The notes under the pieces are model-generated. The model saw nothing but the letters and a program-made list of their open reading frames with translations, was not told where the DNA came from and did not search any database. Below are positions 7,742 to 15,003 of a stretch of 34,970 nt of DNA, piece after piece. The number at the start of each line of letters is the position of its first letter. The first letter of the stretch is position 1. Source of the DNA: Chloroflexota bacterium (GTDB lineage: Bacteria; Chloroflexota; Dehalococcoidia; GIF9; UBA5629); NCBI GenBank assembly GCA_026389695.1, contig JAPLHI010000037.1, forward strand, positions 1 through 34,970, read 5' to 3'. The position numbers and the translations under genes were made by a program.

Positions 7742-7792
7742 AGATATAATATAACAGAGGTGCTAAACTATGTATAATCGTTTGTATATCTA
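7741..7792. promoter_or_regulatory. Divergent birA/sirtuin promoter region with inverted repeat
   Basis: For birA (minus), TATACA and TATATT (7748-7753) are separated by 17 bases, and the start codon begins 7 bases downstream. For the sirtuin gene (plus), TATAAT lies at 7773-7778 without a clear -35. TAGATATA (7741-7748) and TATATCTA (7785-7792) form a perfect 8-bp inverted repeat, and each arm sits on one of the two predicted transcription starts. This could be a shared operator or chance in AT-rich DNA. Confidence 0.45.
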
Positions 7793-7819
7793 AGCGAACT
7801 ACTCAACAGGCGGCATAAT

Positions 7820-8602
7820 GTGACCGAAGGCAATATCGAACTTTTAGCTGAAAAGGCAGCGGATCTGATTATAGAATCCAAGCGTGTGGTGGTATTCACA
7901 GGCGCCGGCATCAGCACCGAATCCGGGATACCTGATTTCAGAGGGAAGGACGGTATCTGGAACAAGTACGACCCCGATGACTTCACCATACAGAAATTTA
8001 TAGCTAAGCCGGAGGTCAGGAAAATGCAGTGGCGGCTGCTGGCGGAGGGCGGTTTAGTCAAGGAGGCGAAGCCGAACGCGGCGCATCATGCCGTTGTGGA
8101 GCTGGAAAAGCTGGGCAAGCTGGACTGTGTGATTACTCAGAATATCGATAACCTGCACCAGGTTGCCGGAAATACACCGGAAATAGTATTCGAACTGCAT
8201 GGTAATATGCAATTTGTGCGTTGCCTTGGCTGCAATAAACGCTTTCCCATGGCGGAGATCATTGTACGGGTGGAAACTGAGGAGATCCCTGAATGTGAAC
8301 ACTGCAAGGGCATGTTGAAGCCGGATGCCGTGTTTTTCGGCGAGGCCTTACCGCAGTGGGTGCTCAACGAAGCGGCTAAACGCGCCAGTCAATGCGATCT
8401 TTGCATAGTTATCGGCTCAACCCTGATCGTCTATCCTGCGGCCTACATACCCATGTATGCCAGGGATGCCGGTGCACGATTGGTGATAATTAACCTGGGC
8501 TCTACACCCATGGATTCGCAGGCGGATGTGCGTATCGACGGCAAAGCAGGTGAAACCATGAGTAAGGTACTGGATCAGGTAAAAAAGAAAATAAATAAGT
8601 AG
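7820..8602 (+). CDS. Sir2-family NAD-dependent protein deacylase (sirtuin)
   Basis: 260 residues, a full-length bacterial CobB/SrtN-type sirtuin. It uses NAD to remove acyl groups from lysines in the cytoplasm. The NAD-binding segment is VVVFTGAGISTESGIPDFRG (23-42); QNIDNLHQVAG is at 107-117; the catalytic histidine is in ELHG (H127). A structural zinc site is formed by C135, C138, C159 and C162. VFFGEALP (171-178) and GSTLIVYPAA complete the Rossmann part. Start is GTG 7820 with a weak AGGCGG before it. A natural link to birA is not obvious, although acetyl-CoA synthetases and carboxylases are known sirtuin or biotin targets. Confidence 0.93.
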   Translation: MTEGNIELLAEKAADLIIESKRVVVFTGAGISTESGIPDFRGKDGIWNKYDPDDFTIQKFIAKPEVRKMQWRLLAEGGLVKEAKPNAAHHAVVELEKLGKLDCVITQNIDNLHQVAGNTPEIVFELHGNMQFVRCLGCNKRFPMAEIIVRVETEEIPECEHCKGMLKPDAVFFGEALPQWVLNEAAKRASQCDLCIVIGSTLIVYPAAYIPMYARDAGARLVIINLGSTPMDSQADVRIDGKAGETMSKVLDQVKKKINK

Positions 8603-8609
8603 AAAATTA

Positions 8610-8640
8610 TTGACAAGCTTTGCATACAATGTTAGATTGT
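8610..8640 (+). promoter_or_regulatory. Promoter of the lipoprotein gene
   Basis: A consensus -35 TTGACA (8610-8615) is followed after 17 bases by TAGATT (8633-8638). An inverted repeat ACAAT-N5-ATTGT (8626-8630 / 8636-8640) overlaps the -10. It suggests the gene is transcribed independently of the sirtuin gene. Confidence 0.6.
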
Positions 8641-8670
8641 GGAAAAGATGCTAGTTAAGGAGGTGTCGAT

Positions 8671-9843
8671 TTGATGAAATGGGCTTTACCCATCATCATA
8701 CTTGTTACGGTGATGGCGGGGTGCGCGAAGCCGGTTGTAACCAAATTACCTCCTTTAGCTTATATTGATTCTGTTTCCTCGTCGCAGATTTATGCCGGCG
8801 ATAAAATCGCCTTTGTCGGGCATGGGGTGTCGGGATCGGGTGAAATTGTAGCCTACTCATGGCGTTCAAGCATTAACGGCGATCTCAGTACGATGGCAAG
8901 TTTTGATACTACGGCATTAAGTGCGGGGCAGCATACTATCTGGTTGAAAGTTCAGGACAATTATGGCAGCTGGTCGAATGATGTAGGTACTAATGTAGAA
9001 GTACTGGTTCCCGGCGGGCCGACCAAAATGGTGATCAGAGTTTTTACTGCCTCTCCGCCTGCTATAAGGGTAGGTGAGCAGACTAATCTTACCTGGGATG
9101 TCGCGGGTTCCGGCAGGATCAAGATTGATCCGGATATAGGAGATGTATCCTTGAGCGGGAGCCGGACCATACGCCCCATGCATGATACCTTGTATACATT
9201 GATAGCTACCAACGACCAGGGTGTGGTAAATGCAACGGTGAAAGTTGACGTAACCACGGTTCCACTGCATGTTTTGACCACCTATTCTATTGCCGCTGAG
9301 GATGGCACCGTACGCAAGGATCGCACTGTTCTTGATGAAGTCCTGGTAGGCCAAAATGAATTACAACTGCAGATGCAGGGCTTCCTCAGTTTCGATATAT
9401 CGACTATACCTCCCAATGCAATCATTAAGAGTGTAGAGCTGGATATTTCGAACTCTACTGTATACGGCTCTCCGTTTCCCTGGCAGGGCTCTCTAATAAT
9501 ATATAATCAGCAATATGGAAGCAGTCTAAGGGGAAGTAATTACATGGTTATGAATCCTGCGGGTTACGTTTTTAACTGGAATTATAATTCTGTAATGACC
9601 ATGATGCCTCAGGTACCGTTTTCTTCCCCGGATTTCGTTATTACTGTTCAGAAACAGGCGGATGCCCGTAACGACCGTTATCAGTTAAGGCTGCAATTTG
9701 AGAAATATTATTACTATGCTCGCCTTGACTATTCCTCCACATCCGGTGCAGAGAAAATGAACCCGGATAGCGCCAGCAATTACATTGATGTAGGTTCCGG
9801 CAAGCCAAAATTGACGATCCGCTATATCATTCCCGGTGAATAG
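8671..9843 (+). CDS. Secreted lipoprotein with PKD/Ig-like and DNRLRE-like regions
   Basis: 390 residues from TTG 8671, or 389 from ATG 8674; the SD AAGGAGG (8657-8663) fits both. The N-terminus is a lipoprotein signal (hydrophobic helix IIILVTVMAGC, with lipid-carrying Cys). Residues about 28-112 look like a PKD domain (YAGDKIAFVGHGVSGSGEI, SAGQHTIWLKVQDNYG). About 118-193 looks like an Ig-type domain (SPPAIRVGEQTNLTWDVAG, TLYTLIATNDQG). The rest (about 200-388) resembles DNRLRE/CBM96-like beta domains (QGFLSFDISTIPPNAIIKSVELDI ... KPKLTIRYIIPG, split here by a variable part). It is anchored outside the membrane and probably structural or adhesive. No enzyme motif is seen. It converges on the shortened purS with a 12-base gap. 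Confidence 0.78.
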   Translation: MMKWALPIIILVTVMAGCAKPVVTKLPPLAYIDSVSSSQIYAGDKIAFVGHGVSGSGEIVAYSWRSSINGDLSTMASFDTTALSAGQHTIWLKVQDNYGSWSNDVGTNVEVLVPGGPTKMVIRVFTASPPAIRVGEQTNLTWDVAGSGRIKIDPDIGDVSLSGSRTIRPMHDTLYTLIATNDQGVVNATVKVDVTTVPLHVLTTYSIAAEDGTVRKDRTVLDEVLVGQNELQLQMQGFLSFDISTIPPNAIIKSVELDISNSTVYGSPFPWQGSLIIYNQQYGSSLRGSNYMVMNPAGYVFNWNYNSVMTMMPQVPFSSPDFVITVQKQADARNDRYQLRLQFEKYYYYARLDYSSTSGAEKMNPDSASNYIDVGSGKPKLTIRYIIPGE

Positions 9844-9855
9844 TGGACTGCACCC

Positions 9856-10032
9856 CTAAGGCTGGACACAAAGGGTTAGGTCTTTCTCTTCAATTTGAAG
9901 CTCAATGTATTTGCCTGCCCGCACATCCTGAACTGACGCAAAACCGAGTGTGTGCAACGCCCCCTTTATTGTAAGACCTTGAGGATCATTAACCGTCGGT
10001 TTCAGTGTTATATAGACTTTAGCTAAATACAT
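9856..10032 (-). CDS. purS: PurS subunit of FGAM synthase, C-terminally short
   Basis: A 58-residue frame overlapping the purC 3' end by 14 bases, with a strong SD (GGGAGGA, 9 bases before ATG 10030-10032, inside purC). It begins MYLAKVYITLKPTVNDPQG and continues GLTIKGALHTLGFASVQDVR and GKYIELQI, which are the diagnostic PurS segments. PurS is normally about 80 residues and ends with a helix carrying a Cys-LLANPVIEDY-type segment. Here the frame runs DLTLCVQP and stops, and no other frame restores the missing helix. PurS binds PurL and PurQ in the glutamine-dependent conversion of FGAR to FGAM. No purQ or purL follows; the next gene is the convergent lipoprotein. It may be a truncated, possibly non-working gene. 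Confidence 0.82.
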   Translation of the reverse strand: MYLAKVYITLKPTVNDPQGLTIKGALHTLGFASVQDVRAGKYIELQIEEKDLTLCVQP

Positions 10033-10930
10033 TTTTCAAAATCCTCCCGGTCAGCAGAAAATATGCCTGCCGGTAACGCTCCGCTGTGGACAAAATAATA
10101 TCCTTGGGAAGGGCGGGAGCCGGGGGTTTCTGGTCCCATCCTGAAGAAATAAGCCAGTCGCGCACAAATTGCTTATCGTAGCTCGGCTGTGACCGCCCCG
10201 ACTTATAACGGCTGGCATCCCAGAAACGGCTTGAATCAGGGGTTAACAGCTCATCGATCAAGACAATCTCATCGTCGACATAGCCGAATTCGAACTTGGT
10301 ATCTGCTATGATAATGCCGCGTTCCAGGGCATAATCACGCGCAAATTGATAGACGGCAATACTTTTTTCTTCAAGCTCAACTGCCGCAGACTTTCCCACA
10401 AGGTCGGCTAACTCTTTTTTGCTCATCGGCAGATCATGGCCTGCCTCCGCCTTGGTAGTGGGTGTGAACAGCGGTTCCGGTAATTCCTGGCTTTCTTTAA
10501 GTCCCTTTCGTATTTTGATGCCGTTGATTGTGCCTGACTTAGTATATTCGGACCATGCGGAGCCCGCGATATATCCGCGTACAACACATTCGACGGGTAT
10601 GCGTTTGGCCTTGAATACTACCATGGAACGTCCTAGTACAGACTCAGGAAGACTGAACCGTGGAGTTGAATATTTTTTCAAAGCCCTCTGGCTTTCGATC
10701 GACTCAACCATATGGTTGTGGACTACATGATACGTCCTGGCAAACCAGAACGCTGATATTTGATTAAGTACGATACCTTTATCAGGAATTCCCGACGGCA
10801 GGACAACGTCAAAAGCAGAGATGCGATCAGTGGCAAGGATCAACAGCTTCTCACCAATCTGGTATGTGTCTCGGACTTTACCTCGTCCAAACGAGGGTAG
10901 ATTAAGTTTAGTACGAAGAATAACAGACAA
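10019..10930 (-). CDS. purC: SAICAR synthetase
   Basis: 303 residues of the longer, ADE1-like form (E. coli PurC has about 237). It ligates CAIR and aspartate with ATP to make SAICAR. Key segments are GRGKVRDTYQIG (16-27), LILATDRISAFDVVLP, VECVVRGYIAGSAWSEY (the family signature), and DTKFEFGYVDDEIVLIDELLTPDSSRFW. The start is TTG 10928-10930, with SD AGGAG formed across the purB stop codon. It lies 10 bases after purB and overlaps purS, so translation is probably coupled. Confidence 0.96.
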   Translation of the reverse strand: MSVILRTKLNLPSFGRGKVRDTYQIGEKLLILATDRISAFDVVLPSGIPDKGIVLNQISAFWFARTYHVVHNHMVESIESQRALKKYSTPRFSLPESVLGRSMVVFKAKRIPVECVVRGYIAGSAWSEYTKSGTINGIKIRKGLKESQELPEPLFTPTTKAEAGHDLPMSKKELADLVGKSAAVELEEKSIAVYQFARDYALERGIIIADTKFEFGYVDDEIVLIDELLTPDSSRFWDASRYKSGRSQPSYDKQFVRDWLISSGWDQKPPAPALPKDIILSTAERYRQAYFLLTGRILKNVFS

Positions 10931-10940
10931 GTAATTTCTC

Positions 10941-12263
10941 CTATTTTTTATTTGAAGGCCTGCGCTTTTTACCGGTCAAACCCAACCTTACGAAGATTTT
11001 ATCGATATGTTTCAGGAACCTTTGGTAGTCGAAAATTGCCTTAAGGTCTTTTTCTGTAAGAAGAGCCATGACATCACGGTCGGATTTTAGCAGATCTATA
11101 AAGGGCGTCCTGTTTTGCCAGGCCTTCATAGCGTTGCGTTGCGTTAGTTCATAAGCTTGCTGCCGGCTCATCCCTTTCCCCACCAGCGCAAGCATAACAT
11201 TCTGTGAAAATATCAGGCCCTGTGTCAATTCGAGGTTACGTTTCATATTTTGGGGATAGACTTGTAATCCTTTCATTACACCTGTAAAGATATCCAGTAT
11301 GTAATCGAGGGCGAGACACGAATCAGGTAAAATAACCCGCTCATTGGATGAATGGCTGATATCACGCTCATGCCAGAGAGCAATATTTTCCATGGATGTC
11401 AGCGCGTATCCTCTGATTAAGCGGGCGAGACCGCAGACGCGCTCACACAGCTCGGGATTACGTTTATGAGGCATGGCTGATGACCCGGTCTGGCCGGTAG
11501 AGAAGGGTTCTTCCGCTTCCAGTATTTCCGTCCTCTGTAAGGCCCGTATTTCCGTGGCAAATTTTTCCAAAGAACTGGCGATGATAGCCAGAGTTGTGAC
11601 GAACTGGGCATGGCGATCGCGCTGGATTATCTGGTTTGAGACAGGCGCCGGCGACAAGCACAGGCGGGCACAGGTTTTTACCTCGATTTCAGGTTGAACT
11701 GCCGCGTATGTTCCTACAACGCCGGATATCTTCCCTACACTGACAGCTTTTTTCGCTTCCTCAAGCCTGTGAAGATGGCGTTTCATCTCCTGTGCCCACA
11801 GGGCTAATTTGAGTCCAAACGTGATTGGTTCGGCATGAACACCATGGGTACGGCCGATCATAATTGTGTCCTTAAACAGGACGGCCTTCTGTTCGAGTAC
11901 TTTAATCAACGTGACAACGTCTTCAACCAATATATCCGCTGCCTCTTTTAGCTGGAGCGCAAGCGCCGTATCCATGACATCCGATGATGTAAGCCCCAGG
12001 TGAACGAACCGTGACTCTTCACCAATGCTCTCGCTGATAGTGTTCAGGAATGCGGTCACATCATGGTGAGTTTCTTTCAGGATCTCAGCCATACGGTTCA
12101 TATCGACCGATGCTTTTTTTATGCCCCGAATGGCCTCCGCGGGTATCCTCCCCAGATCAGCCCAGGACTCACATACGGCAATTTCCACCTGCAGCCATTT
12201 ATCGAATTTGTTCTTGTCGGACCAGACCTTTTTCATACGGGATCTGGAATAGCGTTCAATCAT
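10941..12263 (-). CDS. purB: Adenylosuccinate lyase
   Basis: 440 residues, fumarase/aspartase superfamily. It removes fumarate from SAICAR and from adenylosuccinate, acting in both purine assembly and AMP formation. Visible motifs are TSSDVMDTALALQL (substrate binding), GRTHGVHAEPITFG with the catalytic His, and the superfamily signature GSSAMPHKRNPELCE, which carries the mobile-loop serines. HERDISHSSNERVILPDS follows. The gene lies 12 bases after purE with GAGGTC before ATG. The order purE-purB-purC follows the pathway. Confidence 0.97.
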   Translation of the reverse strand: MIERYSRSRMKKVWSDKNKFDKWLQVEIAVCESWADLGRIPAEAIRGIKKASVDMNRMAEILKETHHDVTAFLNTISESIGEESRFVHLGLTSSDVMDTALALQLKEAADILVEDVVTLIKVLEQKAVLFKDTIMIGRTHGVHAEPITFGLKLALWAQEMKRHLHRLEEAKKAVSVGKISGVVGTYAAVQPEIEVKTCARLCLSPAPVSNQIIQRDRHAQFVTTLAIIASSLEKFATEIRALQRTEILEAEEPFSTGQTGSSAMPHKRNPELCERVCGLARLIRGYALTSMENIALWHERDISHSSNERVILPDSCLALDYILDIFTGVMKGLQVYPQNMKRNLELTQGLIFSQNVMLALVGKGMSRQQAYELTQRNAMKAWQNRTPFIDLLKSDRDVMALLTEKDLKAIFDYQRFLKHIDKIFVRLGLTGKKRRPSNKK

Positions 12264-12275
12264 ATTTTAAAGACC

Positions 12276-12734
12276 TCACGATTCTGCCAGTTTTCGCTTA
12301 TATTCTTCAAAAGATTTGTGTATATGGTCATATTTTATGCCCAGTATTTGCGCTGCCAACAGGGCAGCGTTTTTTGCTCCCGATGAGCCGATGCCGACAC
12401 AGGCTACCGGCACTCCGCCCGGCATCTGCACGATGGAGTAAAGGGAATCTACCCCTTTAAGTTCACTGGTAGGCAGCGGTACCCCGATAACCGGTAATGT
12501 TGTCCACGAGGCAATCACTCCCGGCAAATGGGCGGCGCTGCCCGCTGCCGCTATGATAATGTGGAATCCTTTTGATTTGGCTTCAATTGCGTACTGGCGA
12601 ACTTTTTCCGGCTTCCTGTGGGCCGATACTATAGATAATTCGTAATCTATTTTGAACTCTTTAAGGATTTCCAGGGCAGGCTGTATATATTGCTCGTCTG
12701 TCTTACTGCCGATAACAACACCAACCATTGCCAT
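12276..12734 (-). CDS. purE: N5-CAIR mutase, class I PurE
   Basis: 152 residues from ATG 12732-12734, whose first base is the last base of the purD stop (TGATG). A TTG one codon earlier, or a second ATG two codons later, is possible. VGVVIGSKTDEQYIQPA, ELSIVSAHRKPEKVRQYA with the catalytic His, AAAGSAAHLPGVIA, and LPVIGVPLPTSELKGVDSLYSIVQMPGGVPVA are the class I PurE blocks. The enzyme moves the carboxyl from N5-CAIR to C4; the purK partner is not in this window. Confidence 0.96.
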   Translation of the reverse strand: MAMVGVVIGSKTDEQYIQPALEILKEFKIDYELSIVSAHRKPEKVRQYAIEAKSKGFHIIIAAAGSAAHLPGVIASWTTLPVIGVPLPTSELKGVDSLYSIVQMPGGVPVACVGIGSSGAKNAALLAAQILGIKYDHIHKSFEEYKRKLAES

Positions 12735-13999
12735 CAAGTGACCTCCCTGGCCGCGATATCTTTACGATAGTGGCTGCCATCGAAGCGTATATGTTGAATG
12801 TTACGGTATACCTTATCTCTGGCTTCCTTCATGGTTTTACCGGTGGCGGTGATCGTAAGTACACGGCCTCCGTCAGTTACTATCTGTCCGCCATCCCGCT
12901 TTTTTGCACCGGCGTAGAATATGTTGATATCTTTATCCAGTTTAGTGGAAACTTCCACCGGGGACCCGATTATATAATCTCCGGGATATCCACCGGATGC
13001 CAGAACCACACCAACGCAAGCGTCATTCATCCATTTTATGTTCAGGGAATCGAGTTTTTCATCCACTACACTCATTATAATATCGACAAGGTCGGTCTTC
13101 AGCCTGGGCAGTATGACCTGTGTCTCAGGGTCGCCGAAGCGGGCATTGAACTCCAGAACTTTTGGTCCCGCGTCGGTCATAATCAATCCTGTGTATAGAA
13201 CGCCTTTATACGGCGAACCTTCTTTGTCCATGGCGTATATGGTTGGTTTGATAATAGCCTCGGTAACCTTAAGTATCATATCATAGTCAAAAAATCCGGG
13301 TGGGCTGTAGCTGCCCATGCCGCCTGTATTAGGTCCTCTATCATTGTCATAGACTCTTTTATAGTCGCAGGCCGGAACCATAGGGACAACGGTTTTCCCG
13401 TCTGTAAACGCCAGCAGACTTACTTCTTTACCGAAAAGGCATTCTTCGATGATAGCCGTATCACCAGCTTTACCGAATATTTTAGTTTCCATGATGGATT
13501 GAAGGGCTCCCAGAGCTTCTTCCCTGGTTGAAGCTACGGTTACTCCTTTGCCGGCTGCCAGACCGTCGGCTTTAACCACTACCGGCACGGGCTGCTTTTC
13601 AAGGTAGCTTCTTGCTTCTCTATAATCTGTGAACGTTTTGCCGTCGGCACAGGGAATACCGTATTTTTGCATAAGTTCCCGGGAAAATGCTTTGCTTGAT
13701 TCCAGGCGGGCGGCAGCGAGAGAGGGGCCAAAAACCGGTATACCTGCTTGTTGAAGCTGGTCGACGATTCCTGCAGCCAGAGGGGCTTCCGGGCCGACCA
13801 CAACCAGGTCTGCGCGCAGTTCTTTGGCTTTTTTAACGATAGCAACAAGGTCTGACGCAGCAATATTCAGGTTTTGAGCAATGCCGGCGGTACCTGCATT
13901 GCCGGGGGCTACATAAAGCTTATCGACGCGGGGGCTCTGAGAAATTTTCCATGTGAGGGCATGTTCTCGCGCTCCATTGCCGATAACCAATACCTTCAA
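12734..13999 (-). CDS. purD: Phosphoribosylamine--glycine ligase (GARS)
   Basis: 421 residues, the usual length. GARS joins phosphoribosylamine to glycine with ATP. It opens MKVLVIGNGAREHALTWKI, keeps LYVAPGNAGTAG and the ATP-grasp lysine segment PVVVKADGLAAGKGVTVA, GEEVSLLAFTD-type FGKEVSLLAFTDG, DYKRVYDNDRGPNTGGMGSYSPP, and LEFNARFGDPETQVILPRL, which holds the metal ligands. It is the first pur gene of the operon and begins 20 bases after the small basic protein gene. Confidence 0.97.
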   Translation of the reverse strand: MKVLVIGNGAREHALTWKISQSPRVDKLYVAPGNAGTAGIAQNLNIAASDLVAIVKKAKELRADLVVVGPEAPLAAGIVDQLQQAGIPVFGPSLAAARLESSKAFSRELMQKYGIPCADGKTFTDYREARSYLEKQPVPVVVKADGLAAGKGVTVASTREEALGALQSIMETKIFGKAGDTAIIEECLFGKEVSLLAFTDGKTVVPMVPACDYKRVYDNDRGPNTGGMGSYSPPGFFDYDMILKVTEAIIKPTIYAMDKEGSPYKGVLYTGLIMTDAGPKVLEFNARFGDPETQVILPRLKTDLVDIIMSVVDEKLDSLNIKWMNDACVGVVLASGGYPGDYIIGSPVEVSTKLDKDINIFYAGAKKRDGGQIVTDGGRVLTITATGKTMKEARDKVYRNIQHIRFDGSHYRKDIAAREVT

Positions 14000-14019
14000 G
14001 CCGGTATCTCCACCTTTAT

Positions 14020-14112
14020 TTATGCGGTGATCTTTTTAACGATATTACGCTTGCTGCTCTTGGTTTTTCCGCGGTTCTTTTTTACCGCTTTAAGTTTGGG
14101 TTTGTGTGCCAT
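14020..14112 (-). CDS. 30-residue very basic protein, unknown function
   Basis: The frame reads MAHKPKLKAVKKNRGK, then TKSSKRNIVKKITA and TAA. It has twelve Lys/Arg, no acidic residue, and is packed between the ferritin-like gene (2-base gap) and purD (20-base gap). An AAGGTAG lies inside the end of the upstream gene at a fair SD distance. Packing, SD and composition make it a real gene rather than a chance frame. Such proteins often bind rRNA or DNA, but no known ribosomal protein is recognised. It is too short for homology by eye. Confidence 0.6.
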   Translation of the reverse strand: MAHKPKLKAVKKNRGKTKSSKRNIVKKITA

Positions 14113-14114
14113 AT

Positions 14115-14381
14115 TTATTCTACCTTAAATTCATTATTGAGTTTTTCCGCCTGGACGGGATCAAGGAGCTTTATCAGTTTAATTAACTTGGCCACGTGTA
14201 CTTTTTTATCCTCCAGAATTTGCTCAATGGTGTCCGTGGCCTCTTTATTATCGAGCATCTCAACCTGTGCTTCGTATTCATTGATCGACTTCAGCTCGGA
14301 TATCAGGTTATCACGGATCATCTCTAGATCCATGGAACCTTCGAGTTCATTGTCTCCTTCTTCGAACGGATTATAAGCCAT
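14115..14381 (-). CDS. Small helical, ferritin-like protein (tentative)
   Basis: 88 residues with SD AGGAG 8 bases before ATG. After an acidic start (NPFEEGDNELEG), two long helices are predicted: about 18-45 (MIRDNLISELKSINEYEAQVEML) and 48-74 (ATDTIEQILEDKKVHVAKLIKLI). The layout, with E29 and E35/E37 in helix 1 and E57/D58 and H62 in helix 2, resembles the short ferritin-like proteins associated with encapsulins, in which two helices dimerise to form the di-iron site. The expected E-x-x-H spacing is not exact (H62 minus 3 is Lys59), so iron binding is uncertain. There is no encapsulin gene in the window. It heads the small-protein/pur transcription unit. Confidence 0.55.
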   Translation of the reverse strand: MAYNPFEEGDNELEGSMDLEMIRDNLISELKSINEYEAQVEMLDNKEATDTIEQILEDKKVHVAKLIKLIKLLDPVQAEKLNNEFKVE

Positions 14382-14459
14382 TTTTTAACTCCTGGAAGCG
14401 GGCCAATTAGCCTGAGAAGGTATATAGGTTACTTGCCATACCAGAGAAACCGCCTATTG

Positions 14460-14488
14460 AGTATATATTTTAACCGCATTAAAATCAA
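14460..14488 (-). promoter_or_regulatory. Promoter of the ferritin-like/purDEBCS unit with central dyad
   Basis: On the minus strand, TTGATT (14483-14488) and TATACT (14460-14465) are separated by 17 bases. A perfect dyad, ATTTTAA-N5-TTAAAAT (14467-14485), fills the spacer and touches the -35. This is where a repressor would block polymerase. A leader of about 70 bases follows; no purine riboswitch core was recognised in it. Confidence 0.6.
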
Positions 14489-14538
14489 GGTATGTAAGAT
14501 TTAGACGGCGGTTTTTGATACTGCCAAAGTAATAGGTA

Positions 14539-14988
14539 TTAGAGTCTATTGTAATTGCGCCGCCAGGGCTCTTTCCTGAAAGAGATATAGTCTAAGACAG
14601 CAGCTTTCAGTGTATCGGCAACCAGCCTGGCGCAGACACAACCTTCAACCAGTAACCCGCCCAGCGCCGTTGATATGTATTCCTCATCTATGCTCAATAC
14701 CTGCTCGATATTCTTACCCTTTATGATAGCGGTTGTTATGCTGCCGCAGGCAATAGTAGTGCCGCAACCATCAGTCCAGAATGAAGCGTCTTCTATAATA
14801 TCATCATCAAACCTGAGCCATATCTCCATTACGTTCCCGTCATGCCCAGGGACTGCAGCAAATCCATTAGCTCCCTCAAGATTGCCCACATTTTTGGGAT
14901 GCAGCGCGTGCTCCAGGAATAGCCTGGAGTATTTACCTTGCGGATTGCCCAGGATATATTCGTCCAGCTTGTCGAACTTGTGGTCCAT
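14539..14988 (-). CDS. NifU/IscU-like Fe-S scaffold, first cysteine missing
   Basis: 149 residues with the IscU fold: YSRLFLEHALHPKNVGNLEGANG (20-42) corresponds to the usual nPRNvG segment, VMEIWLRFDDDIIEDASFWTDGCGTTIA (53-80) to the second-Cys region, and EGCVCARLVADTLKAAV (115-131) to the third-Cys region. C75 and C117/C119 remain. The first-ligand motif, normally xCGD, reads HDGN (49-52), so the Cys is Asp50 and the conserved Asp is Asn52. It lies 15 bases after the Mrp gene with no SD. It probably takes part in Fe-S metabolism with Mrp, but classical [2Fe-2S] assembly with three Cys is not possible as written. Confidence 0.8.
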   Translation of the reverse strand: MDHKFDKLDEYILGNPQGKYSRLFLEHALHPKNVGNLEGANGFAAVPGHDGNVMEIWLRFDDDIIEDASFWTDGCGTTIACGSITTAIIKGKNIEQVLSIDEEYISTALGGLLVEGCVCARLVADTLKAAVLDYISFRKEPWRRNYNRL

Positions 14989-15003
14989 GTTTAAATTTGC
15001 AAA

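Noticed and set aside
9830..9860. Frameshift that would complete purS
   Set aside because: Neither alternative minus-strand frame beyond the stop encodes the expected CxKLLANPVIEDY-like end; the DNA there is already the end of the lipoprotein gene.
14382..14459. Purine riboswitch in the leader of the pur unit
   Set aside because: Only a weak GGTAT/ATACC pairing is visible; the conserved three-way-junction core of purine aptamers was not found.
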